Part shown: piece after piece, positions 1-6,308 of the stretch
Layout: every line of letters starts with the position of its first letter
Position numbering within the stretch: position 1 is the first letter of the stretch
Assembly (NCBI RefSeq): GCF_017876095.1
Contig: NZ_JAGINM010000020.1
Location: 85,668 to 149,667 of the forward strand
DNA length: 64,000 bases
Origin: Azospirillum agricola
GTDB lineage: Bacteria; Pseudomonadota; Alphaproteobacteria; Azospirillales; Azospirillaceae
Reading direction: 5' to 3'
Notes under the pieces: generated by a model
Databases searched by the model: none
Told to the model about the DNA's origin: nothing
What the model saw: only the letters and a program-made list of their open reading frames with translations
Program-made: the position numbers and the translations under genes

Positions 1-297
1 GCCGGCGCGGGCGAAAATGTCCCAGCAGGGAATGCCGGCGGTGCCGGCGCCGACCAGGGCGACCTTGGCCGACAGCTTGGAGCGCTTGTTCAGCAGGATG
101 GAGGCGTTCGCGCCGAAGAAAGGCTTCACATACGGAAGCTCCTTGGTGTCGGCTTCGAGCGGCGTCCACGTCACGTCCCACAGGCGGACGGCGTTGGCGC
201 CGGTCAGCGCCGCCGCGCCGGCGCCGAAGGCGGTCTCGACGTCGGCGAGAACGGCTTTGTGGTCCCAGTGGACCGGAGAGCTGGGCAGGGTCGACAC
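1..297 (-). CDS. Major tail (tube) protein, N-terminal 99 residues only
   Basis: The frame starts at a GTG eight to nine bases after GGAG, which is formed by the end of the preceding gene, and runs off the window. The visible part ends in VALVGAGTAGIPCWDIFARAG, which resembles the conserved segment of siphoviral tail-tube proteins where an aliphatic strand leads to a G-x-G-x-x-G turn and a second helix (the family usually reads close to GsGaaGtaPawgpLLRacG). Mu itself would have a contractile tail-sheath gene here. The position, directly after the connector genes, fits a tail-tube gene of a B3/D3112/RcapMu-like phage. The call rests on one motif and on position. Confidence 0.55.
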   Translation of the reverse strand, partial: MSTLPSSPVHWDHKAVLADVETAFGAGAAALTGANAVRLWDVTWTPLEADTKELPYVKPFFGANASILLNKRSKLSAKVALVGAGTAGIPCWDIFARAG

Positions 298-303
298 GGC
301 GGC

Positions 304-510
304 TTACTCCTCGCCGCCGGTGGCGCGGCGGCGCTTGGTGGTGGACGCCGGTTCGACCGGCGGATCGGGGGGTGTCTCGGCGGTCTCGACGCCGATCGGC
401 GCGTCGACGGTGGCGGGTGCCGGGTCCGGACTGGGGATGTCCGGCGTCGGGGTGACGGGGACCGGGCCGTCGGCCTGATCGTGGACGATGGTGTCGATGG
501 CGCGTTTCAC
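304..510 (-). CDS. Small proline-rich hypothetical phage protein
   Basis: A 68-residue frame begins at GTG, whose last bases overlap the upstream TGA (GTGA), and is preceded by a near-perfect AAGGAGGT ribosome site. The product is acidic and proline/threonine-rich in the middle (repeated P-x-P and T-P-D units) and ends in a basic KRRR patch. I recognise no domain. Its place between the tail-terminator-like gene and the tail-tube gene matches short variable proteins in the same place in Mu (gp38 position). It may be a disordered tail accessory protein; no function is assigned. Confidence 0.6.
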   Translation of the reverse strand: MKRAIDTIVHDQADGPVPVTPTPDIPSPDPAPATVDAPIGVETAETPPDPPVEPASTTKRRRATGGEE

Positions 511-986
511 GGCGCGACCTCCTTGCTGTGAAGGTGCCAGTTGGTGACGAAGCTGATGGTGCTGGCGACGCTGCCGGCCGCGCCGGCGCCGCCGAGACCC
601 TGAAGCCGGCTTTCGGTCAGGGCGAAGCCGGCGTAACCGGTGGCCGGCGACCAGCCGGCGAGCGCGAGGATGACCCGCAGCTCCAGCGGCCAGACGGCGG
701 CACGGGCCAGGGCGCCCGAGGCGTCGCCGGCGTGCGACTGCACCAGCACGACGCCGAGGCCCTGCGTGATGTCGTGGCTGATGGCGCCGGCCCGGCGTTG
801 GAACTGCGCGTTGAAGCCGGTGGCGATGACGAAGGCGGCCGGCAGACGCGGCGGCAGGCGGCGTTCCGCCACCAGCGTGGCGAAGTCGGTTTCGCCGGCG
901 ATGTCCGGCAGCTCGGCGGCCGGGATGCGGTCGCGCAGACGGGCCTGCACCGCCGCCGCCAGATCGATCGGCACGAAAGCGCTCAT
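507..986 (-). CDS. Mu gp37-like (DUF1834 type) tail-connector protein
   Basis: This frame encodes 159 residues and starts at an ATG overlapping the previous stop (ATGA). It opens with a helical segment (IDLAAAVQARL), followed by a beta-rich body (AFVIATGFNAQFQ, ITQGLGVVLVQSHAGD, WPLELRVILALAGWSP), the pattern of the gp37/DUF1834 family thought to act like tail-terminator or head-tail joining proteins. Gene order (gp36, G-like, gp37-like, tail) supports this. Family assignment is by pattern and position, not by a search. Confidence 0.6.
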   Translation of the reverse strand: MSAFVPIDLAAAVQARLRDRIPAAELPDIAGETDFATLVAERRLPPRLPAAFVIATGFNAQFQRRAGAISHDITQGLGVVLVQSHAGDASGALARAAVWPLELRVILALAGWSPATGYAGFALTESRLQGLGGAGAAGSVASTISFVTNWHLHSKEVAP

Positions 987-1582
987 GCCGCCCCCCGAAT
1001 GCCGGCGGCACCGGCCAGCCAGTCGCGGGCGATCACGCCCAGCTCGGCCATGCCGCTTTCCGACTGGCCGAGGAAGGGACGCGCCGGCATGGTGACGCTG
1101 TGCGCCTTGACGGTGTGGGTCTCGCTGTAGTTCGCCTTGGACGCCTTGGCGAAGCTCCAATCGGCGAAGGTTCGGCTCGCCCGCCAGGACGCCTTCGACG
1201 TGTCGCCACGGTGGTGCCAGTACATGGTCTGCCGCCGCTCCGGCATGTGGATGGTGCCGCCAAACTGATGGATGGCGGCATAGACGACGTTGGTGCCGAC
1301 CTCGAACGCCGTGGGGCTGACGCGGCTGGTGATGCTTTGGCGCAGGCGTGCGGTGTCGGTCAGCGTCTCGCCGTTCTCGGCGAGCGCACGGACCGATGGC
1401 GGCCACGGGTTGCCGTCCGGATCGGTCTGCGTCTCGAAGCGGCGCGCGGTGTCGAACTCGACCTGCGCGGCCAGCGTCTCCATCAGGTCGGTCAGGTTCC
1501 GGCCGGCGGTCTCCAGTCCGCCGAGCAGCTGGCGCAGCTCGGCGTCGTCGATCCGGACGGAGGCGCCGGTCGGGTCCGGCAT
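983..1582 (-). CDS. Virion morphogenesis protein (Mu gpG-like)
   Basis: The protein has 199 residues. Its start ATG shares one base with the upstream stop (TGATG). The phage virion-morphogenesis signature is clear: an N-terminal helix (ELRQLLGGLETAGRN), then RRFETQTDPDGNPWPP, L-x-x-T-x-x-L-R-x-S-I, and a VYAAIHQFGGTIHMPERR segment, ending in MPARPFLGQS. GpG-type proteins act in head completion or tail joining. In Mu the gene lies nearer the F gene; here it has moved downstream among the gp36/gp37 connector genes, a known arrangement in B3-like phages. About 40 residues (118 to 160) between the HQFGG and MPARPF motifs are longer than I expect for the family. Confidence 0.85.
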   Translation of the reverse strand: MPDPTGASVRIDDAELRQLLGGLETAGRNLTDLMETLAAQVEFDTARRFETQTDPDGNPWPPSVRALAENGETLTDTARLRQSITSRVSPTAFEVGTNVVYAAIHQFGGTIHMPERRQTMYWHHRGDTSKASWRASRTFADWSFAKASKANYSETHTVKAHSVTMPARPFLGQSESGMAELGVIARDWLAGAAGIRGAA

Positions 1583-2007
1583 CACCAGCCCCGCAGGTTC
1601 TCGCGCCCGAAAGCGCGGGGGGCCGCGTCGACCTCGATGCCGGCCGGGGTGGCGGGCGCCGCCTCGACACCGCCGACGTCCAGCTGGACGGTGCCGGCGG
1701 CGATGTCGCGCAGGGTCCGGATCGCGGCCTGACAATCGGCGGTGATCTTCTCCGGCGCGGTGTCGACGTGCAGGGCGGCGACCGCCAGCCGGGCGGCCAC
1801 GTCGGTCAGCAGCGGCGGCACGACCGTCAGCGGCAGCGTGTAGCGGCCGGACAGATGACCGTCGATCACGCTGCCGGCCGAGGCGATCCCCTGTTCCAGC
1901 ACCGCGTCGACGATGGCGCCGGTGTAGGGCGCCTCGCGGTCGGTCAGCTGGCGCAGCTTCGTTTCGGTGTAGCGCCGGATCAGGTCGGCTTTGGTGATGT
2001 AGGGCAC
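1582..2007 (-). CDS. Mu gp36-like protein (DUF1320)
   Basis: The 141-residue product begins MPYITKADLIRRYTETKL, the typical opening of DUF1320 proteins, and continues with VDAVLEQGIASAGSVIDGHLSGRYTLPL, the family's central helix-loop motif. These are head-completion (connector) proteins of Mu-like phages. It is the first gene after a 77-base gap that holds a copy of the dispersed GGATGGTTTGACG repeat at 2021. The following gene overlaps its stop by one base. Confidence 0.88.
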   Translation of the reverse strand: MPYITKADLIRRYTETKLRQLTDREAPYTGAIVDAVLEQGIASAGSVIDGHLSGRYTLPLTVVPPLLTDVAARLAVAALHVDTAPEKITADCQAAIRTLRDIAAGTVQLDVGGVEAAPATPAGIEVDAAPRAFGRENLRGW

Positions 2008-2020
2008 GGGCGGTCTCGCT

Positions 2021-2034
2021 GGATGGTTTGACGT
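2021..2034 (+). repeat. Dispersed prophage repeat, copy 1 (GGATGGTTTGACGT)
   Basis: One of seven copies of ATGGTTTGACG in the prophage; the others are at 4662, 15429, 15479, 26377, 26421 and 26527. This copy lies in the short gap upstream of the gp36-like gene and so is not constrained by coding. The three copies nearest 26,551 look like transposase end sites, so this one may be an internal site for the same protein. Confidence 0.7.
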
Positions 2035-2084
2035 GGCGGCGGGGACCTGCGATCCCCGCCCGCCTCATGGGCGCGGTGCGGACG

Positions 2085-2318
2085 TCAGCCGGCCGACACC
2101 CCCTTGCCCCGCCCGGCCTTCGCCGAGCCGCCGCCCTCCGGCTCCGGGTCGACCTCGATCACGACCAGTTGGGGTTCACGCTTCAGCAGCGCGATCTGTT
2201 CCTCGCTGAAGGTGCCGGCCGGGTGGCGGACCTGCTGTGCGGGGTGATGGTGGCCGGCCCGGCGGAAGCCGTCCGCCGGCCGGGCGACGATGATCAGATC
2301 CTGCTTCTTCTCTTCCAT
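2085..2318 (-). CDS. Mu gp35-like / FluMu HI1506-type small protein
   Basis: This is a 77-residue protein, RPADGFRRAGHHHP then GTFSEEQIALLKREPQLVVIEV. The segment F-R-R-A-G-x-x-H, then F-x-x-x-Q-x-x-x-L, then P-x-L-x-V is the signature of the short gp35/HI1506 family, always found just after the Mu-like major capsid gene. A glycine/lysine-rich tail follows. It lies 11 bases after the capsid stop and is probably co-translated. Its role in the virion is unknown. Confidence 0.78.
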   Translation of the reverse strand: MEEKKQDLIIVARPADGFRRAGHHHPAQQVRHPAGTFSEEQIALLKREPQLVVIEVDPEPEGGGSAKAGRGKGVSAG

Positions 2319-2329
2319 GCTTCCGCTCC

Positions 2330-3229
2330 TCAGCCCAGCCAGGGCACGACGACGAGTTCGGCCGAGCCGGCCCAGACGTTGCTGCCGCCGCCGGCTTCCG
2401 TGACGGCCTTCAGGACCGCCCTGGCCTTGCCCTCGTTGCTCGGGCCGCAGACCAGATGGGTGCCGCTCGTGTCGAGGGGATCGCCGCCGTCACGCGTGAA
2501 AAGCCCCATCTTGGTGCGGGCGTCCTCATAGGCGTCCTTGTCCAGCGGCGCCTTGGAGCCGAAGGCGAGCTGCCAGAACCCGAAGCCGACGTTGCAGCGC
2601 CCGGCCGTGCCGTAGCGATACTCGTTCCGATCGAAGACGACCTCGTCGGTGTCGCCATCCATGCGCGTGAAATCGAAGCTCTTGCGCGACTGGAAGACGA
2701 TCGGCTTGACCGCCCGGCTCAGGTCCATCAGGAACCAGGGCGATCCGGAGCCGTCCTGCATGTTGCTGACCGACATCGTGCTGCCGTCCGCCGCCGTTAC
2801 CGGATGGTCGGTGTCGAAGAAATACTGCCCGTCCCAGCAGCGGGTGAAGAAGCCGGCCTTCAGCAGCTCGAACACCAGCTTGTTGGGGAAGCGGCCGCCG
2901 GACTGGCCCAGTTCGCTGATGAACGGCGTGTAGATGCCGTAGGAATCATCCTCGATCTTGTCGCGACCGATGCCGATGGTCAGTTCCCACGCCCTGTTGC
3001 GGATGCTGTAATCCGCCGTGTCGAGCGAATGGATGACACGGGGGCCGACCCATTCGCGGATGCCGGGCAGGTCCTTCATCCAGCCGTAGTTTTCCGCCGC
3101 GTGGGTCGAGTTCACGACCATGGCGACGGTGCGGTAGGCGTCGGCGCCGGCCACGCTCCGCAGGCCGCCCATGAAGGCGGTTTGAAAGCCCGTGAACAGG
3201 GCCTGGAGGTTCGGACGGGTCAGGTCCAT
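2330..3229 (-). CDS. T: Major capsid protein (Mu T-like)
   Basis: The protein has 299 residues and opens with LQALFTGFQTAFMGGL, the start typical of Mu T major heads. Conserved blocks follow: ENYGWMKDLPGIREWVGPRV, then EDDSYGIYTPFISELGQS, AGFFTRCWDGQYFFDTDHPV and the end THLVCGPSNEGKARAVLKA. Family members are about 300 residues long, so this is full length. The start is set by an ATG at 3229; the longer upstream frame overlaps the decoration gene and is not used. It follows the protease/scaffold and decoration genes in the order expected for capsid assembly. Confidence 0.95.
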   Translation of the reverse strand: MDLTRPNLQALFTGFQTAFMGGLRSVAGADAYRTVAMVVNSTHAAENYGWMKDLPGIREWVGPRVIHSLDTADYSIRNRAWELTIGIGRDKIEDDSYGIYTPFISELGQSGGRFPNKLVFELLKAGFFTRCWDGQYFFDTDHPVTAADGSTMSVSNMQDGSGSPWFLMDLSRAVKPIVFQSRKSFDFTRMDGDTDEVVFDRNEYRYGTAGRCNVGFGFWQLAFGSKAPLDKDAYEDARTKMGLFTRDGGDPLDTSGTHLVCGPSNEGKARAVLKAVTEAGGGSNVWAGSAELVVVPWLG

Positions 3230-3242
3230 GGAATGCGGCTCC

Positions 3243-3653
3243 TTACAGCTCGATCCAGACGCCGAGGGCGTCGACGTTGCGGACGATGCCGGCGGCCGGC
3301 CGGGCGCCGCCGCCGTTGGTCTTGGCGACGGTCTGGTCGTCGACCGCGTAGACCGTCTTCCCGTAGTCGCCCAGCGTGATGGCATCGGCGCTGGACGAGT
3401 TGGCGAACCGGAAGACGCCGCGGTCGAACTCGACGCTGGTCGGCCAGCCGGCCAACTCGGTCGAGGCGCGATGACGGGCGCAGCCGAGCATGGTGATCGA
3501 GACCTGCGGCCTCGCCGGCACCGCCAGCCCGGCCGAGGTCTGCCCGACCAGGGCGCCGGCGAAGACCGTGGTCGACGGCGCCAGATCACGCACCCCGTGG
3601 GTGAAGCCGTTGTTGGTTTTCGGCGTGTTGCGGTCGTTGGAGAGCGCGGTCAT
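3243..3653 (-). CDS. Capsid decoration-type protein
   Basis: The 136-residue protein opens MTALSNDRNTPKTNNGF and has FAGALVGQTSAGLAVP, DRGVFRFANSSSADAIT, GKTVYAVDDQTVAKTNGG and AAGIVRNVDALGVWIEL. This mix of short beta strands and glycine turns, with the RGVFRFANS and VYAVDDQTV segments, is common in the small proteins between protease and major capsid in alphaproteobacterial transposable phages, and resembles DUF2190-type head-decoration proteins. It lies 13 bases from the capsid start. The role as an outer-surface cement protein is inferred from family and position. Confidence 0.72.
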   Translation of the reverse strand: MTALSNDRNTPKTNNGFTHGVRDLAPSTTVFAGALVGQTSAGLAVPARPQVSITMLGCARHRASTELAGWPTSVEFDRGVFRFANSSSADAITLGDYGKTVYAVDDQTVAKTNGGGARPAAGIVRNVDALGVWIEL

Positions 3654-3656
3654 GGA

Positions 3657-4850
3657 TCAGGCTCCCTTTCCGCCGGCGGCCAAGGTCGCCTTGAAGGCGT
3701 CCTCGGTCAGCCCCATGGCGGCACAGACCGCCTTCTGCTCGGCGGTCAGCTCGCCGGCCTTGGCGCTCTGGCGGGCCTGTTCGCCCGGCGTCAGCACCGG
3801 CACGGCGCTGCCGGCCAGCCGGTCGAACAACGCCTTGTCGGCCGCCGCGAGCGCCAGCAGCTCCGCACGCTGGGCGGGGACGAACTTGCCGGCGGCGATG
3901 GCGGCGTCGACTTCGGCGGTGACCTTGTCGCCCTCCAGCGTCTTCAGCCGGCTGGACAGGGTGGCGACCTGTGTCTCCAGCACGGTGGCGGCGGTGGCGT
4001 TCGTCTTCAGCGTCGTCACGGCGGCGACCAACTCGGCCGGGGTGGCGGTCGCGGCCAGACCGGCGGCCGAGGCGATGGCCGGCAGCTGGTCGGCGGTCGC
4101 CTTCAGGCTGGTGACGGCGGCGGCCAGCTGTTCGGCGGTGGCGCCGGCGGCGAGGCCGGCGGCGGCGCACAGCGCGGTGGCCGGCCCGGTGCCGGCCTTC
4201 AGGGTGGTGACGGCGGCGACGGCGGTGGACTGGTCGGCGGTCTTGGGCAAGCCAAGGGCCTCCAGCAGCACCGCGAGAAACGGATCCATGCGATCTCCAT
4301 GGGCATGAGCGAGGGCGGTGAGCTGCGGCAGCGCCGGCCGGTTGACCAGGGCGGCGCCGATGACGCGGGTGATGGCGCGGTCCTTCTCGGCGTAGAGGAA
4401 GGACGGCGAGAGGAAGCGGTACTCCTTGGACGCGATGGCGCGGGCGCCGGCCTCGGTCCATTCGACGTCGGCCCAGACCTCTCCGTAGGCGTTGACCTCC
4501 ATGCCGGTGATCCAGCCGGCCGCCGGGGCTGATCCGCCCTTCGGGGCTGCCAGATCGGCGGCGTGGTCGTAGTCGATCGCCAACACCCCATGCGGGGCGG
4601 CGGCGAGCGAGGCCCGCACCACGGCGGCGGCGTCCGCCAGCGTCCACGGCGCGCGACCGTCGGATGGTTTGACGGTGCCGGCCGGCAACAGCTGGATGCG
4701 GCGCGGTGGCGTTCCCGCCGTCGTCAGATCCGTCATGCCGGCGGCGGTGGCGACGGCTTCGTTCGCCGGGCCGGTGGCGCAAAGGGCCGGCGCCGGCCCC
4801 GCGAGGGCACCGGCGCCGGTGGGTTGGGAGAAAGGGCGCGTCGTCGTCAT
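3657..4850 (-). CDS. I: Head maturation protease / scaffold (Mu I-like)
   Basis: The product has 397 residues from the ATG at 4850, chosen because the upstream frame is non-coding in character. The N-terminal half holds the Mu I protease blocks: IQLLPAGTVKPSDGRAPW, HGVLAIDYDHAADLAAPKG, AAGWITGMEVNAYGEVWADV and EYRFLSPSFLYAEKDRAI. The D-Y-D-H segment is the usual place of the active-site histidine. The C-terminal half is a long alanine-rich coiled region with repeated AAxxxLK units, which fits the overlapping scaffold (Z) domain. The protein shapes and then cleaves the procapsid. Its DNA carries a copy of the dispersed repeat (4662), encoding V-K-P-S. Confidence 0.9.
   Translation of the reverse strand: MTTTRPFSQPTGAGALAGPAPALCATGPANEAVATAAGMTDLTTAGTPPRRIQLLPAGTVKPSDGRAPWTLADAAAVVRASLAAAPHGVLAIDYDHAADLAAPKGGSAPAAGWITGMEVNAYGEVWADVEWTEAGARAIASKEYRFLSPSFLYAEKDRAITRVIGAALVNRPALPQLTALAHAHGDRMDPFLAVLLEALGLPKTADQSTAVAAVTTLKAGTGPATALCAAAGLAAGATAEQLAAAVTSLKATADQLPAIASAAGLAATATPAELVAAVTTLKTNATAATVLETQVATLSSRLKTLEGDKVTAEVDAAIAAGKFVPAQRAELLALAAADKALFDRLAGSAVPVLTPGEQARQSAKAGELTAEQKAVCAAMGLTEDAFKATLAAGGKGA
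4662..4675 (+). repeat. Dispersed prophage repeat, copy 2 (GGATGGTTTGACGG)
   Basis: This copy of the ATGGTTTGACG core lies inside the protease/scaffold gene, where the minus strand encodes T-V-K-P-S. It differs from most other copies in the base after the core (G instead of T). It has the same orientation as the other internal copies. Confidence 0.65.
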
Positions 4851-4972
4851 GCCGCCAGTTTGGCGTCTTGGCGCGCGGGAAACTCCGGGACGAGTTGCGG
4901 GGGGATTTCCCGCCGATTTCGGTCTGGTCCCGCCCATGCGGGGCACCCCGTCTGGCGGGATGGGTCAGGAAG

Positions 4973-4998
4973 CCCGTTTAAACGGGGTTTTAAACCGG
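4973..4998. repeat. Adjacent TTTAAA-centred palindromes
   Basis: CCCGTTTAAACGGG (4973 to 4986) is a perfect 14-base palindrome. It runs directly into GGTTTTAAACC (4986 to 4996), which is symmetric apart from one extra T. Two such sites in contact, in otherwise GC-rich DNA, look like a protein-binding site or a paired operator. No binding protein can be named. Confidence 0.5.
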
Positions 4999-5099
4999 TC
5001 TGGGGCGCGTCGGCCCCGGACGTGCGGCGGCGGGGACAAAACGCATGGGTGGGCGTTTGGCGGGGCTGGACGCGATCGGGCCACCCGCCTATGTAAGAG

Positions 5100-5206
5100 G
5101 GGAGCCTGTGATCCTGACAACCGGGAAATCGCCGGTCCGGTTCGGTGGGCGGGAAACCGCCGACCGCCACGGGGAAAGTGGCGTGCCCCCTTGGTCACAG
5201 GCTCTC
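5100..5206 (+). ncRNA. Candidate structured RNA, four-way junction
   Basis: A long closing stem pairs GAGCCTGTGATC (5102 to 5113) with GGTCACAGGCTC (5193 to 5204), 12 pairs with one G-U, and can extend by two more. Inside are three hairpins in a row: ACCGG/CCGGT (5120 to 5136), GGCGG-GAAA-CCGCC with a four-pair extension past one mismatch (5143 to 5166), and GCCAC/GTGGC (5166 to 5182). Each loop holds GAAA, and the middle one is a GNRA-type tetraloop only if the plus strand is transcribed, which gives the strand call. It matches no riboswitch or ribozyme core I know. Expression is not shown. Confidence 0.45.
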
Positions 5207-5380
5207 GATCATGGGTTGCCTTCACGCCCGCACGTAATGCAGCATCATTTCAAGCATGGTGTTGTTTAATTAATACGTTGTGTTTTCCCAGTATTAGATT
5301 GCTTATTCTTTGTCGAGTACATCGCGCATTGATGTGCCTTGATAATAATCATCATAATTCTGGAAAGGGGTCGTCGAAAT

Positions 5381-6256
5381 ATGTCAAAGCCTAAATTACA
5401 CCATTGGCTGCCTCAGTTTTTGATGCGTCCTTGGTGTGGTGAAGATGGTCTTGTGAACAGGTTTCACCGCCCTCATAAAGATGTAGTTTACGGGAGAAAA
5501 GGGCTTAAATACCTTGGAAGCGAAAATAGGTTGTACGAGGCGAGCTGGAAATTAATTGGCGATCCCTATCATTATGAAAACAATATTTTTTCGAAGGTTG
5601 TTGATGACCCGTCTTCTTCACTTATTAAGAAAATAATCAATTTTGGGGTGGGAGAATTAACGCCAATGGAGAAGAAAAGCTTTTCACATTTTTTATTATT
5701 GCAAATGATTAGATCAAGTGAAAGATGTATTGGTGAAAATCAGGCCGATTTTATATCTTTTGAAGAGTTTTTATTAAGAGTAAGAAAAAGTGAGAGTGAT
5801 ATGAAGCGCCTCGATGACGTGAGCATATTTAATATATATGTTAACAATATCAAAGGATCTGGAAGTCATTCATGGATACAAGCAATGTTAGAATTCGCCA
5901 CAGATCCAAAATTAGTTGATTCCATATTAAAGTTAGAATGGATGCTAATTGGGTGCTTGGATACTGGATTGGATTACGTTCTTGGGGACAAGCCAGTTTT
6001 GGCGCAAATAGCAAATGGGAAAGTTATGGAGATAGCGATTCCGCTTTCTCCAAACATCCTATTCCACGCATCATCTCCCGATCGCCACTCTTTCGATCCA
6101 ATTTTTAGCGAAAATTCTAGAGAAATATTCATAGTATTAAACGTTATCGAACAGATGAAGCGCGCAAAGGACTTTGTCATATCAAAAAACCTTGGTCGTA
6201 ACGGCGGATATTTAAAAATGGCGGAAGAATATATGAAGCATCCAGTTCCTTCCTAA
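5381..6256 (+). CDS. DUF4238-family cargo (moron) protein
   Basis: The product has 291 residues and starts MSKPKLHHWLPQFLMRPWC, the DUF4238 opening (usually H-x-(V/I)-P-x-x-x-L-x-x-F). The second family block is VLGDKPVLAQ near residue 205, matching the xSDxPV motif. The ATG at 5381 follows GGAAAGGGG. The gene is AT-rich, is on the opposite strand to every late gene around it, and splits protease I from head gene F, all signs of an acquired cargo gene. DUF4238 function is not established; members are often found in mobile elements and near defence genes. Lysogenic conversion or phage exclusion is a guess from context. Confidence 0.8.
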   Translation: MSKPKLHHWLPQFLMRPWCGEDGLVNRFHRPHKDVVYGRKGLKYLGSENRLYEASWKLIGDPYHYENNIFSKVVDDPSSSLIKKIINFGVGELTPMEKKSFSHFLLLQMIRSSERCIGENQADFISFEEFLLRVRKSESDMKRLDDVSIFNIYVNNIKGSGSHSWIQAMLEFATDPKLVDSILKLEWMLIGCLDTGLDYVLGDKPVLAQIANGKVMEIAIPLSPNILFHASSPDRHSFDPIFSENSREIFIVLNVIEQMKRAKDFVISKNLGRNGGYLKMAEEYMKHPVPS

Positions 6257-6308
6257 TCGGTGACACCTCATAAAAAATGCGTTCATCTGCTGATGAAGGG
6301 GCTATCCC

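Larger units (their letters stand above)
4851..5380. other. Non-coding island between protease gene and DUF4238 gene
   Basis: There is no convincing gene in these 530 bases. From left to right they hold a stem-loop (CCCGCC at 4929 pairing with GGCGGG at 4954), a perfect 14-base palindrome CCCGTTTAAACGGG followed by a second TTTAAA-centred near palindrome (4973 to 4998), a four-way-junction RNA candidate (5100 to 5206), and from about 5265 an AT-rich stretch that probably carries the promoter of the plus-strand gene at 5381. Composition switches sharply from GC-rich phage DNA to AT-rich DNA near 5265, marking one edge of the acquired segment. Confidence 0.6.

Noticed and set aside
17..478. Plus-strand frame at the window start
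   Set aside because: It is antisense to the tail-tube and small proline-rich genes, which have ribosome sites and operon overlaps; the translation is S/A/G-rich with no domain.
5100..5206. Known ribozyme or riboswitch (hammerhead, cobalamin)
   Set aside because: No CUGANGA core matched with GAAA in hammerhead order, and no B12-box with the conserved cobalamin core. The element is kept only as an unnamed structured RNA.
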